A stretch of DNA of 64,000 nucleotides from Chryseobacterium sp. KLBC 52 (GTDB lineage: Bacteria; Bacteroidota; Bacteroidia; Flavobacteriales; Weeksellaceae), in the NCBI RefSeq assembly GCF_003347605.1, contig NZ_QDFZ01000013.1:70314-134313 (forward strand), written 5' to 3'. The notes beneath the pieces were generated by a model that was not told where the DNA came from, did no database searches, and worked only from the letters and a program-made list of their open reading frames with translations. Position numbers and translations under genes: made by a program. The first letter of the stretch is position 1, and each line of letters begins with the position of its first letter. Shown piece by piece: positions 33,748 through 42,489 of this stretch.

Positions 33748-35844
33748 ATGAAAAAGCTAAATATTGGAATACTTGCTCTTTCGGGTATTGTATTTCTTAA
33801 TTCGTGTGGTGCTGCTAAGAATGCAGGGACAGACAATAAAACTGAAGCTACAGCAAAAGTGGCTGAACCGGTAAAAGAAGAAGCAAAAGAAGAGGGAATC
33901 AATTTATCGTATATGGATACCAGTGTCCGTCCACAAGATGACTTTTTTAGCTATGTGAATGGAAACTGGGTGAAAACGACTCAGATTCCTTCCGATAAAG
34001 CAAACTGGGGATCTTTCAATGCGTTGAGAGAAAATGTGGATGATGCTTCATTAGATATCTTAAACAAAATTCTTACAGAATCATATCCTGCAGGATCAGA
34101 AGGACAGAAAATCCAGAATCTGTATGCCTCTTTTATGGATACCAATAAGAGAAATGCAGAAGGTCTCGCTCCTATCAAAGCTGATCTTGCCAAAGTAGAT
34201 GCTATTAAAAGTCTGGGCGATCTTCAGAAATACCTTTTGGAAGCTACAAGGTTAGGTGACAACTCTTTCTACGGATGGAGAGTAGGTGCTGATATGAAGA
34301 ATTCAAAGATGAACGCGGTGTATCTTGGCGGTCCGGATTTAGGATTAGGAAGAGATTACTATCAGAAAGTAAACGATGCCAATACTAAAACCCTGGCGGA
34401 ATATCAGACTTATGTTGGAAAGTTATTCGGAGTTTTAGGATATAAAAATACGACTCAGGCTGCACAGAATGTGGTAGATTTTGAAAAACAGCTGGCCAAT
34501 TATTTATTGACTTTAGAGCAGAACAGAGATGCCAATTTAAGATATAATCCTAAAAACGTATCAGAATTATCAGGGCTTGTGAAAAATGTTGACCTTGCCA
34601 AATATCTGAAAGATGCAGGAGTAAATACAGACCGAGTGATCATCGGCGAACTGAAATACTACCAGAACATGGATCAGTTCATTACCCAGAAAAACCTTCC
34701 TTTACTGAAAGATTATCTGAAATACCATATCATCAACGGAAATGCAAGCAACCTGGATGACAATTTAGAGCAGATCAGGTTCGATTTCTATGCTAAATAT
34801 TTACAGGGACAAAAAGAACAGCGTCCGATGAACAAAAGAGGGCTTACCCTTGTCAATGGTGTTCTGGGAGAAGCTTTCGGAAAACTGTATGTTGACAAAT
34901 ACTTCACTCCTGAAGCTAAGAAGCAGATGGAAACGTATATTGATTATCTTTTAAAATCATTCAAAACACACATTGCAAACATAGACTGGATGTCTCCTGA
35001 AACCAAAGTAAAAGCTCAGGAAAAACTATCCAAGTTTACCGTGAAAATTGCTTATCCGGATAAATGGAAAGATTATACTCAGTTGAAAGTAGAATCACCA
35101 AAAGAAGGTGCTACATTATATTCTAATCTTCAGAATGTTGCAGCATGGCAGTATCAGAGAAGTTTAGATAAAGTAGGAAAACCTGTTGACAAAACAGAAT
35201 GGGGAATGTCTCCACAAACGGTAAATGCTTACTACAGTGGATCAAACAACGAAATTGTATTCCCTGCAGCGATTCTTCAACCGCCTTTCTATAACCCTAA
35301 AGCTGACGCAGCAGTAAACTTTGGCGGTATTGGTGCCGTTATCGGTCACGAGATTTCTCACGGATTTGACGACAGCGGTTCACGTTTCGATGGAGATGGT
35401 AACCTTAACAACTGGTGGACGGATGCAGACCGTAAAAACTTTGATGCAAAAGTAGGACAGTTAGCCGCTCAGTACAGCGCTTACGAACCTGTAAAAGGAA
35501 GCTTTGTGAACGGGAAATTTACAAGCGGTGAAAACATAGGAGACCTAGGTGGAGTAGCAGTGGCTTACGATGCGCTTCAGATGTATTTAAAAGACAAAGG
35601 AAACCCAGGAAAGATCAGCGGATTCACTCAGGATCAGAGATTCTTCATGAGCTGGGCTACGGTCTGGAGAACTAAAGCTACCGATCAGTATATGATCAAC
35701 CAGGTGAAAACAGATCCACACTCTCCGGGAATGTTCAGGGCTTTTGGACCATTGGTTAATCAGGACTCATTCATCAAAGCATTTGATATCAAACCGGGAG
35801 ACAAATTATATAAAGCTCCTCAGGACAGAATAAAAATCTGGTAA
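33748..35844 (+). CDS. M13-family zinc metallopeptidase, lipoprotein paralogue
   Basis: 698 residues. Lipoprotein signal MKKLNIGILALSGIVFLNSCGAAKN, so unlike its paralogue it is membrane-anchored through lipid; a Lys/Glu-rich linker follows. The body aligns with the upstream M13 protein end to end: SYMDTSVRPQDDFFSYVNGNW, NAYYSGSNNEIVFPAAILQPP, HEISH at His534-His538, ENIGDLGG, and final KLYKAPQDRIKIW. A TATATTTG -7 element at 33708-33715 gives a leader of about 28 nt. Differences between the two proteins are concentrated in the N-terminal half. Confidence 0.96.
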   Translation: MKKLNIGILALSGIVFLNSCGAAKNAGTDNKTEATAKVAEPVKEEAKEEGINLSYMDTSVRPQDDFFSYVNGNWVKTTQIPSDKANWGSFNALRENVDDASLDILNKILTESYPAGSEGQKIQNLYASFMDTNKRNAEGLAPIKADLAKVDAIKSLGDLQKYLLEATRLGDNSFYGWRVGADMKNSKMNAVYLGGPDLGLGRDYYQKVNDANTKTLAEYQTYVGKLFGVLGYKNTTQAAQNVVDFEKQLANYLLTLEQNRDANLRYNPKNVSELSGLVKNVDLAKYLKDAGVNTDRVIIGELKYYQNMDQFITQKNLPLLKDYLKYHIINGNASNLDDNLEQIRFDFYAKYLQGQKEQRPMNKRGLTLVNGVLGEAFGKLYVDKYFTPEAKKQMETYIDYLLKSFKTHIANIDWMSPETKVKAQEKLSKFTVKIAYPDKWKDYTQLKVESPKEGATLYSNLQNVAAWQYQRSLDKVGKPVDKTEWGMSPQTVNAYYSGSNNEIVFPAAILQPPFYNPKADAAVNFGGIGAVIGHEISHGFDDSGSRFDGDGNLNNWWTDADRKNFDAKVGQLAAQYSAYEPVKGSFVNGKFTSGENIGDLGGVAVAYDALQMYLKDKGNPGKISGFTQDQRFFMSWATVWRTKATDQYMINQVKTDPHSPGMFRAFGPLVNQDSFIKAFDIKPGDKLYKAPQDRIKIW

Positions 35845-35870
35845 TTTTACCTTAAATTGTTAGAAAAGAA

Positions 35871-35906
35871 AGAATCCGCCTCACATTTGAGACGGATTCT
35901 CTTTTT
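35871..35906. terminator. Bidirectional terminator
   Basis: AGAATCCGCCTCA-CATT-TGAGACGGATTCT with one mispair, A-rich before and TTTTT after, between convergent genes. Confidence 0.8.
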
Positions 35907-36963
35907 AATATTCTTTCTTATAATTCCGGAGTACAAACTTTATTCCCGTTTCTATAATATCTCCCATGGTTTTACAATATTTGAAATTAACATCATAGGT
36001 GAGTTTTTGTAAAGCCGTCCTTAGTTCTATGACATTGGCTTCCGGTGCAAGATTATCTTTTTTCATAATAGAAATAAGTTCATCAAATCTGTTTTTACTG
36101 GTGGTCACTCTTTTTACGATTTGGGAACGTACTTCTTTGCGGTATTGCTCTATGGAACTTGGCTTCAGCTTTTCCAATACCATATTCACCATTTGATTAT
36201 TCTCTTTGAAATACTGTGGAAGATAAACCTTCAGGCTTCCCTCATACGTTTGCTGATCAAAATCGATAGGACGGATTCTGTAAATGACCTGGTCGAAATC
36301 GTGTATAGGAATCACAACATAATTATAAGAACGCATGTCTCCAAGAAGCCCGATAAGACAACGTTCATTAAATTTTACAAATTCTTTGGAAATCTGTGCT
36401 TTTTCAAGTTCTGAGCAGCTGGGTAAATGCTTCTGAATAAAAACATCTCCGGGAATTCCTAAAATATGCTCCTCTATCAAAGTATTCTTATAGACCAGAA
36501 AGTTAATCCGGTTAGGAGAAAGCAGGTCTTCAAGCTCCAGTCCGAATATCCGGGAAGCATCGGCCTGTTTTATATAAAAATAGGTATAATTATCATTCAG
36601 TACATTTCTCACCCGAATCCGGAAAGGTTTAGAATTTCCGAAAGTACAAAAGTCAATCGTATCCACTTTCAGATAGGGTAAAGTGGCAATATCTCCATCA
36701 GAATGAAGAAGGGTATAAATTTTATTTAAATTGGCCTCTATTTCTTTAAACTCATATTCAGAATACAGCACCCCAAGCCACAAAGTATCTTTGCCTTCTT
36801 TATCCAGAATTCTTACACTGTCACTAAATCTTAAAAGATCTTCATACAGAAACTTAATCTTGGTAGTTCTGTTATATTTTTCCAGATATTCTTGTAATGC
36901 TTCTGAAACGGGAAATATCGGTTTTCTGAACGCTATTTTTACATCTTTCATGACACGGCTCAC
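35905..36963 (-). CDS. Protein of unknown function, divergent from tssBC
   Basis: 352 residues, soluble, no signal peptide or membrane helix. It starts MSRVMKDVKIAFRKPIFPVSEAL; an internal Met at residue 5 is an alternative start. The composition is balanced with charged helices at both ends and a mixed strand/helix centre (GLLGDMRSYNYVVIPIHDFDQVIYRIRPIDFDQQ) that loosely recalls kinase-like or effector-regulator folds. The C-terminus is helical (VIELRTALQKLTYDVNFKYCKTMGDIIETGIKF). I do not recognise the family. It is divergent from the sheath genes with a 342-bp gap, so a functional link with them is possible but unproved. Confidence 0.7.
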   Translation of the reverse strand: MSRVMKDVKIAFRKPIFPVSEALQEYLEKYNRTTKIKFLYEDLLRFSDSVRILDKEGKDTLWLGVLYSEYEFKEIEANLNKIYTLLHSDGDIATLPYLKVDTIDFCTFGNSKPFRIRVRNVLNDNYTYFYIKQADASRIFGLELEDLLSPNRINFLVYKNTLIEEHILGIPGDVFIQKHLPSCSELEKAQISKEFVKFNERCLIGLLGDMRSYNYVVIPIHDFDQVIYRIRPIDFDQQTYEGSLKVYLPQYFKENNQMVNMVLEKLKPSSIEQYRKEVRSQIVKRVTTSKNRFDELISIMKKDNLAPEANVIELRTALQKLTYDVNFKYCKTMGDIIETGIKFVLRNYKKEY

Positions 36964-37305
36964 TTTGTTTAAATATAAAAAATATTTTTTTGTAAAATCT
37001 GAGGAATTCTTATTTTAACATTTATCAGGCATGTTTATAAAAGAGTACAGCAAACAAAAATTTTATTTTATTTTTCTTGGAAGACTTTATTTATTTTTTC
37101 ATAGCTTAGTGATATCGTAATATGGTGATTTTATGTTGAATAAATGTAAATAGATTTAGATGATTCAAGAAAAATCTTAGTAAAATTTTGTATGTTACAG
37201 TTTTTTTTTAAATTTAAACATTGGATTGGTAATTTATTTGATTCATCGGTAAATTATTCAAAGACAGATCCAAACCAAAATAGTAAATCTCAAAATAACA
37301 ATAAT

Positions 37306-37752
37306 ATGGCAATGTTTAATTATGGTGTTGGCGGAAACGAGGTAAAAGTAGACGCTAATGAAGCTATTCAGGAAATACAGGAAAATAAATCACTGATAGT
37401 AAGCCAACTTACAACAGACGAGTCTTATACCCCTGAAATCGTAACAGGATTAAAAACAGTGGAAGACGTTTTCAAACATTTTCAGCCTTCAGTATCGGTA
37501 CAGCACGAAACAGAAGATGGTGGAGTGGTAGAAGAAGAATTCCGTTTTCAAAACCTTGGAGACTTTACCCCTAAAAGCCTTACTCAGAAGTCAGATTATC
37601 TGCAGCAATTGAGCATGGAACAGGAGCAGTACAATAAAATCGTACGTCAGCTGAAAACTAACAAAATTCTACGCAACATGCTGGAGAACGATCAGACAAG
37701 AGCGGCGTTCATAGAAGTATTGAAAGAAGTGGCACAAGAACTTGAAAAATAA
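37306..37752 (+). CDS. tssB: Type VI secretion contractile sheath small subunit TssB (Bacteroidota type)
   Basis: 148 residues from ATG 37306 (MAMFNYGVGGNEVKVDANEA). The frame is open back to 37192, but that region is low complexity (Asn/Gln/Ser) and unlike the family, and a near-consensus -7 box ends at 37190, which would place 37192 at the transcription start. Core features: NKSLIVSQLTTDESYTPEIVTGLKTVEDVF and FRFQNLGDFTPKSLTQKSDYL, ending in a long helix. In T6SS subtype iii the protein forms the sheath with TssC. It is 20 bp before tssC, in one operon. No other T6SS gene is present. Confidence 0.85.
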   Translation: MAMFNYGVGGNEVKVDANEAIQEIQENKSLIVSQLTTDESYTPEIVTGLKTVEDVFKHFQPSVSVQHETEDGGVVEEEFRFQNLGDFTPKSLTQKSDYLQQLSMEQEQYNKIVRQLKTNKILRNMLENDQTRAAFIEVLKEVAQELEK

Positions 37753-37772
37753 TTAAAGACTTACATTAAATC

Positions 37773-39134
37773 ATGGATAGCAAATTACAGGCACAAGAGA
37801 GCCAGCAGCAGGGGCAGCAGCAACACGCAGGGCAGCCGAAGGGCAACCCGCTTGCAGAGCTCAATAAAATGGGAGGATTTGGCTTTGTTGAATCCGTTGT
37901 AGACGGTATTGCCAATATGAACCCAACAAGAAAGGCAAGAAAAGAAATCTTCCTGAATGACAGCAATAAAGCAGACGAAAGAAAAGAACTTCTTCAGAAG
38001 ATTAATCTTTGGGTAAACCTTTTAGAAGGTAATGAATCTGCAGATAAAATGGCTGATACGTGCAAAAGTAAAGCACAACAGGCCGATCAGAACTTAAAAA
38101 CAAACTTAAAAAATACACTGGATGCCGTTCGTATGTTGGAAACCAACTACAGAACAGTAGCGCAATTCTACAAGAATACGGAATTGGATAAAGTGGATAA
38201 CGTAAGTATCGTGAATGCAAGCCTTGATCAGGTTTCCGATCTGGATAATCCTCTGTTCATCGATGCCATTTCAGAAGAATTCAAAAACTATTACGACCGT
38301 CTTGACCTTAGAGATAACTATTCAATCCTTGCAATACCAGGATATTTAGGATCTAACAAGGTTATAGAGAAATGGGCAAAAATCTGTAACGAAAACAAAG
38401 TAATGATGGTTACAGACTTCGCCAACCTTGATAAGCCGGATGACGTGGTAGATTTATTCCACTCTGCAAACCTTACAGGAGGTGAACTTCACAGAAGTAA
38501 CGTTATCATGACGTGTAACTGGCTGGTAGGGCGTGGTAAAGCTGAAGAAGTAGGGGAAGAAGAAAACGTAGAACTTCCACCTTCCACTTCATTAGCAGGA
38601 AAAATCCATAAAACACTGATGTCTCAGGTAGCAGCAGGTAAAAAGCACGGTAATATCAACGAAGTAGACGCTGTAAAATTCGAATTGAAGAAAAGTGAAA
38701 TTTCTCAATTGGAAAAAATGGGTCTTGTACCAATGGTAAACGAATACGGAAAAATTATGGCTTTCTCAGCGAAGACCTTATTTACTGGAGACAATATCGG
38801 TCTTCAGACCTATTCCGTAGTTCGTGTATTCGACTATGTAACCAAAGTATTATTAGACTTCCTTAACAGAAGAGCTTTCGAAAACTGGAATGCTAAAAAC
38901 GAAGACGATTTGAGAAGACAGATTGTTACTTTCCTTGACAATATCAAAGGACCGGACAAGCTGATCGAGAAATTCAAAATTGTTCGTTTCGAGCAGGATA
39001 GAGTAAACAAAGACAGAGTATGGCTGGATATCCGTATGACGCCTTATTTCCCTACAAAAAGTTTCGTTATTAAACTGGACGGACACAAAGGAGATGATGG
39101 TAACGAATGGGATGCAGAATACACTCAGGAGTAA
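37773..39134 (+). CDS. tssC: Type VI secretion contractile sheath large subunit TssC (Bacteroidota type)
   Basis: 453 residues. A Gln-rich N-terminus (QAQESQQQGQQQHAGQPKGN) is followed by the sheath core: FVESVVDGIANMNPTRKARKE, then NYRTVAQFYKNTELDKVDNV, then NYSILAIPGYLGSNKVIEKW. The C-terminal half contains MAFSAKTLFTGDNIGLQTYSV and DIRMTPYFPTKSFVIKL, as in the DUF5458/TssC family. It co-assembles with TssB to form the contractile sheath in the cytoplasm. The pair stands alone here: no tssE, F, G, K, H or vgrG nearby. Followed by a strong terminator. Confidence 0.9.
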   Translation: MDSKLQAQESQQQGQQQHAGQPKGNPLAELNKMGGFGFVESVVDGIANMNPTRKARKEIFLNDSNKADERKELLQKINLWVNLLEGNESADKMADTCKSKAQQADQNLKTNLKNTLDAVRMLETNYRTVAQFYKNTELDKVDNVSIVNASLDQVSDLDNPLFIDAISEEFKNYYDRLDLRDNYSILAIPGYLGSNKVIEKWAKICNENKVMMVTDFANLDKPDDVVDLFHSANLTGGELHRSNVIMTCNWLVGRGKAEEVGEEENVELPPSTSLAGKIHKTLMSQVAAGKKHGNINEVDAVKFELKKSEISQLEKMGLVPMVNEYGKIMAFSAKTLFTGDNIGLQTYSVVRVFDYVTKVLLDFLNRRAFENWNAKNEDDLRRQIVTFLDNIKGPDKLIEKFKIVRFEQDRVNKDRVWLDIRMTPYFPTKSFVIKLDGHKGDDGNEWDAEYTQE

Positions 39135-39155
39135 CATAAACGTACTTTATATAAC

Positions 39156-39189
39156 AAAAACCGATGCAATATTACATCGGTTTTTTTTC
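39156..39189 (+). terminator. tssBC terminator
   Basis: AAAAACCGATG-CAATATTA-CATCGGTTTTTTTT. Confidence 0.92.
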
Positions 39190-39200
39190 AACCAACACCT

Positions 39201-39674
39201 ATGAAATTGAATATGAATAAAACACTTGTGATTGGATTACCTTTTTTGTTGGTCATCTTTTTGATAAGCTGTGAAAAAAAATACCAGAGTCCGGGCACTT
39301 ACGAAAATGATCTTTTCGCACAGGAACGCCAGGAAGGAAAAGCATACATCATGAACAGAGATGAATGTTTTGATGGCAGTGAACTCGTACTTGCAAGTTC
39401 GGATGTAAAGCTGGCAGACAGTTCGAAAGGCCGCGGAAAATCATTCTATCTTTATAAAGTAAAATCAGGAGAAGTATTGAAAACAGTGAGAGATTCCACT
39501 GTAGATATGCCCATGATGTTTTTATCTCAATATAAATTAAAGATCAAAAATACAGATTCTATGTATGTATATCTGAAAAAGCTTGAAGGGTATCGTTTTA
39601 TAGCCAAAGACAGAAACCTTAAGTACCAGTGGTTAAAAGCGGCTCCGGTATATTCTGTTAAAGCTGATAAATAA
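39201..39674 (+). CDS. Small lipoprotein of unknown function
   Basis: 157 residues. Lipoprotein signal MKLNMNKTLVIGLPFLLVIFLISCEKKYQSP; an alternative Met at residue 5 starts the same signal. The mature part has GTYENDLFAQERQEGKAYIM, a single Cys in RDECFDGSELV, and beta strands (KSFYLYKVKSGEVLK; YKLKIKNTDSMYVYLKKLEG). The family is not recognised. It lies after the tssBC terminator and has its own transcript, so a link with the sheath genes is only positional. Confidence 0.72.
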   Translation: MKLNMNKTLVIGLPFLLVIFLISCEKKYQSPGTYENDLFAQERQEGKAYIMNRDECFDGSELVLASSDVKLADSSKGRGKSFYLYKVKSGEVLKTVRDSTVDMPMMFLSQYKLKIKNTDSMYVYLKKLEGYRFIAKDRNLKYQWLKAAPVYSVKADK

Positions 39675-39766
39675 GTTTTATCTTTGCAGATACAAAATGC
39701 TTTGACTCCGCAATGCATAAGACAGTAAATAACATTCGTTTATTGAAAACGGTTGGTATTAGCAAT

Positions 39767-39796
39767 GTCATACTGAGCGAAGTCGAAGTATCTCAT
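39767..39796 (+). repeat. Interspersed GTCATTCTGA-type repeat, copy 3
   Basis: GTCATACTGAGCGAAGTCGA, then AGTATCTCAT, in the gap just before mutY. Confidence 0.6.
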
Positions 39797-39815
39797 AAAA
39801 GCAAAACAAAAATTT

Positions 39816-40850
39816 TTGGAGAAGGATAACCGAAGTTCAGATTTTCTGCATATAGGCAGCAAAATTCTAGAATGGTATAAAAATAATGCAAGAGATCTGC
39901 CTTTTAGACAGACAAAAGATCCGTACAAAATCTGGATCTGTGAAATTGTATTTCAGCAGACAAGAATTAATCAGGGGCTGAATCATTATAATAATTTCAT
40001 TAAACGATTTCCCGATGTAAAAACATTGGCAGAAGCTGAAGAAAACGAAGTTTTACTCTATTGGAAAGGATTGGGATATTATTCCAGAGCGATCAATATT
40101 CATAAAGCTGCTCAACAGATCATGAATGATTATCATGGTATTTTTCCTGATCAATACGAAGAAATTTTAAAACTGAAAGGAGTAGGGAAATATACTGCAG
40201 CAGCGGTCTCAAGTATATGTTTTGGAGGAAAAATGCCTGCTGTTGACGGGAATTTCTACCGTGTGTTGAGCCGCCTTTTTGCCGATGATTTTGATATTTC
40301 AAATTCAAGAGCATTTACCTATTTTTCTGAACTGGCAGCTTTGGTAATGCCGGAAAATGTGGGAGATTTTAATCAGGCCATGATGGATATTGGATCTGAA
40401 ATCTGTAAACCCAAAAATCCATTGTGTGAAGAATGTCCTGTGAATAAAGACTGTCTGGCATTTTCAATGCAGAAAATTTCCACTTATCCCGTTAAAACAA
40501 AGAAAGTAAAAGCAGAAGATCTTGCGCTGACGTATTATTTTGTACACAGAAACGGACAGTTTCTGATCCGTCAGAGAGCGGATGACTTCATCTGGAAGAA
40601 ATTATTTGAGTTTCCAACAGCTATTCCTTCCGATATGGAACCTTTCATTACCGGTTCAAAAACAGTTACCCATAAGTTGACCCATAAGAACTTAAGCATT
40701 GAAATCTGGAATGTTGAGGTAACTTCTGAAAAGATATGGAAGGATTTTGTCGTTGAAAATCAGTACCTGATTACAGACGTTGAAGGCTCTCATGAAAAAT
40801 CGTTTCCGAAGCCTTTGGAAAATTACATTCAAAACGCTCTGAAAGACTGA
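39816..40850 (+). CDS. mutY: A/G-specific adenine DNA glycosylase
   Basis: 344 residues with a TTG start (MEKDNRSSDFLHIGSKILEWY); no ATG would give the family's N-terminus. Catalytic Glu in WICEIVFQQTRI, helix-hairpin-helix LKGVGKYTAAAV, catalytic Asp in PAVDGNFYR, and the 4Fe-4S loop CKPKNPLCEECPVNKDC. The C-terminal NUDIX-like domain recognises 8-oxoG (YYFVHRNGQFLIRQRADDFIWK). Removes adenine mispaired with 8-oxoguanine. The downstream gldD is the usual neighbour in Flavobacteriia. The ssb gene that often lies between them elsewhere is absent. Confidence 0.95.
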   Translation: MEKDNRSSDFLHIGSKILEWYKNNARDLPFRQTKDPYKIWICEIVFQQTRINQGLNHYNNFIKRFPDVKTLAEAEENEVLLYWKGLGYYSRAINIHKAAQQIMNDYHGIFPDQYEEILKLKGVGKYTAAAVSSICFGGKMPAVDGNFYRVLSRLFADDFDISNSRAFTYFSELAALVMPENVGDFNQAMMDIGSEICKPKNPLCEECPVNKDCLAFSMQKISTYPVKTKKVKAEDLALTYYFVHRNGQFLIRQRADDFIWKKLFEFPTAIPSDMEPFITGSKTVTHKLTHKNLSIEIWNVEVTSEKIWKDFVVENQYLITDVEGSHEKSFPKPLENYIQNALKD

Positions 40851-40882
40851 AATTTGTCTTCCGAAATCTGAAATCTAATTTG

Positions 40883-40890
40883 TACTTTTG
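40883..40890 (+). promoter_or_regulatory. Possible -7 element of gldD
   Basis: TACTTTTG matches TAnnTTTG and ends 4 bases before the ATG at 40895. There is no -33 TTTG at the usual spacing (nearest at 40853-40856, 26 bp), so it may be weak or fortuitous. Confidence 0.45.
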
Positions 40891-40894
40891 CAAA

Positions 40895-41452
40895 ATGATT
40901 AAAAAAGTCATTTTTATTTTTGTATCGCTGCTTTTAATTTCATGTGGAAAAGACCCTTCGCCAAAACCTTATGGAGAATTGCGTCTTGAATATCCGACAC
41001 CGAAATACCAAAAGTTTGAAAACGATTGTGCCTATACCTTTGAATATTCGCACTTTGCTTCGATTGCACCAGCCAAAAAACCTTGCTGGTTCTATCTGAA
41101 CTATCCGAAAATGAAAGCTAAGCTTTTCGTTACCTATTATCCGATACAGAACGACTTTGCTGACCATATTAAGGAAGCCGAGAAAATGGTATATGAGCAT
41201 ACCATCAAAGCCAGTTCCATAGATACAAAATCCTTTGAATACCCTGAAAAGAAGGTGTACGGGAACTTCTATGAATTGAAAGGGCAGAGCGCTTCCAATC
41301 TTCAGTTTTACATTACAGACAGTACGAAACATTTCGTGACTGCTTACTTATACTTTAATACGAGACCGAAACCGGACTCTCTTGCGCCTGCGGTGAACTA
41401 TATCAAAAATGATATGAAACATCTGCTGGACACTTTTGAATGGAAAAAATAA
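40895..41452 (+). CDS. gldD: Gliding motility lipoprotein GldD
   Basis: 185 residues from ATG 40895; a TTG 15 bases upstream is in frame but not needed. Lipoprotein signal MIKKVIFIFVSLLLISCGKDPSPKP, then YGELRLEYPTPKYQKFENDCAYTFEYSHFASI, the conserved GldD opening. It is required for gliding motility and type IX secretion in Flavobacterium johnsoniae. It acts at the inner face of the envelope as part of the Gld machinery. Downstream of mutY with a 44-bp gap. Confidence 0.9.
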   Translation: MIKKVIFIFVSLLLISCGKDPSPKPYGELRLEYPTPKYQKFENDCAYTFEYSHFASIAPAKKPCWFYLNYPKMKAKLFVTYYPIQNDFADHIKEAEKMVYEHTIKASSIDTKSFEYPEKKVYGNFYELKGQSASNLQFYITDSTKHFVTAYLYFNTRPKPDSLAPAVNYIKNDMKHLLDTFEWKK

Positions 41453-41479
41453 TTACTTTTAATATACATTGAAAAATAT

Positions 41480-42403
41480 ATGAAACTTTTAGTTGTAGGA
41501 AGTGTTGCATTTGATGCAATTGAAACACCATTTGGTAAAACGGACAAAATTTTAGGAGGTGCAGCCACTTATATCGGAATCACTTCATCAATTTTAGGCG
41601 TTAAATCCGGAATTGTTTCTGTAGTAGGAGGAGACTTTCCACAGGAACATCTTGATATGTTCACAGACAGAGAGGTAAACATTGAAGGAATTGAAATCGT
41701 GAAAGAAGGAAAAACATTCTTCTGGTCCGGGAAATACCACAACGATCTGAATACAAGAGATACTTTGGCTACAGAAGTAAATGTGTTGGAAAATTTTGAT
41801 CCGAAAATCCCGGATTCAATGCAGGATGCCGAAATTTTATTACTTGGAAACCTACACCCTGGAGTTCAGTTATCTGTACTTGAAAAAATGAACAACCGTC
41901 CGAAACTGGTTATCCTTGATACCATGAACTTCTGGATGGATTCTGCATGGGATATCTTAATGGATATGATTGCAAAGACAGATGTTATTACCATCAATGA
42001 TGAAGAAGCAAGACAGCTTTCAGGAGAATACTCTCTGGTAAAAGCAGCTAAAAAGATCCACACAATGGGTCCTGAATATGTGATCATTAAAAAAGGAGAG
42101 CACGGAGCTTTACTTTTCCATGACAATAAAGTATTTGCTATCCCTGCACTTCCGTTAGAAGATGTTTTCGATCCGACAGGAGCCGGAGATACTTTTGCAG
42201 GAGGTTTCGCAGCATATCTTGCTAAAAAAGGGAAAATTGATTTCGAAACAATGAAGTCTGCCCTTATCGTAGGATCTGCAATGGCATCATTCACAGTAGA
42301 GAAATTCGGAACAGAAAGAATAGAGGAAGTAAATGAAGCGGATATGTTCAGCAGATTGAGACAATTCAAAGAATTAACGACATTTGATGTTGAACTGCAG
42401 TAA
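41480..42403 (+). CDS. PfkB-family carbohydrate/nucleoside kinase
   Basis: 307 residues, the usual size. MKLLVVGSVAFDAIETPFGKTDKILGGAATYIG is the N-terminal substrate-binding part with the G-G-A-A motif. The C-terminal catalytic motif DPTGAGDTFAGGFAAYLAKK carries the general base Asp. VITINDEEARQLSG is the nucleotide-region Asn-Asp-E-E segment. Phosphorylates a sugar or nucleoside with ATP; the substrate cannot be assigned (ribokinase, adenosine kinase and others share the fold). It is 27 bp downstream of gldD and may be co-transcribed. Confidence 0.92.
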   Translation: MKLLVVGSVAFDAIETPFGKTDKILGGAATYIGITSSILGVKSGIVSVVGGDFPQEHLDMFTDREVNIEGIEIVKEGKTFFWSGKYHNDLNTRDTLATEVNVLENFDPKIPDSMQDAEILLLGNLHPGVQLSVLEKMNNRPKLVILDTMNFWMDSAWDILMDMIAKTDVITINDEEARQLSGEYSLVKAAKKIHTMGPEYVIIKKGEHGALLFHDNKVFAIPALPLEDVFDPTGAGDTFAGGFAAYLAKKGKIDFETMKSALIVGSAMASFTVEKFGTERIEEVNEADMFSRLRQFKELTTFDVELQ

Positions 42404-42437
42404 ATAAGTCTTTTTAAGAAATATTTATAATAAAAAA

Positions 42438-42469
42438 TTGAGTGAAATTCGTTAAGAATTCTAAATTTG
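42438..42469 (+). promoter_or_regulatory. Promoter of the SurA-like gene
   Basis: TTG at 42438-42440, 21 bp, TAAATTTG at 42462-42469. Leader of about 15 nt before the ATG at 42490. Confidence 0.75.
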
Positions 42470-42489
42470 CAACTTGTTAAAATAGTAAA

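Noticed and set aside
37192..37305. In-frame N-terminal extension of TssB
   Set aside because: The added 38 residues are low complexity and unlike the family, and the start codon would sit directly on the expected transcription start.
38002..39137. Open frames on the minus strand inside tssC
   Set aside because: They overlap a clear conserved gene and have no protein-like features.
41866..42369. Long open frame antisense to the PfkB kinase gene
   Set aside because: The plus-strand gene has full family motifs; the antisense frame has Ser/Pro-rich composition with no recognisable domain.
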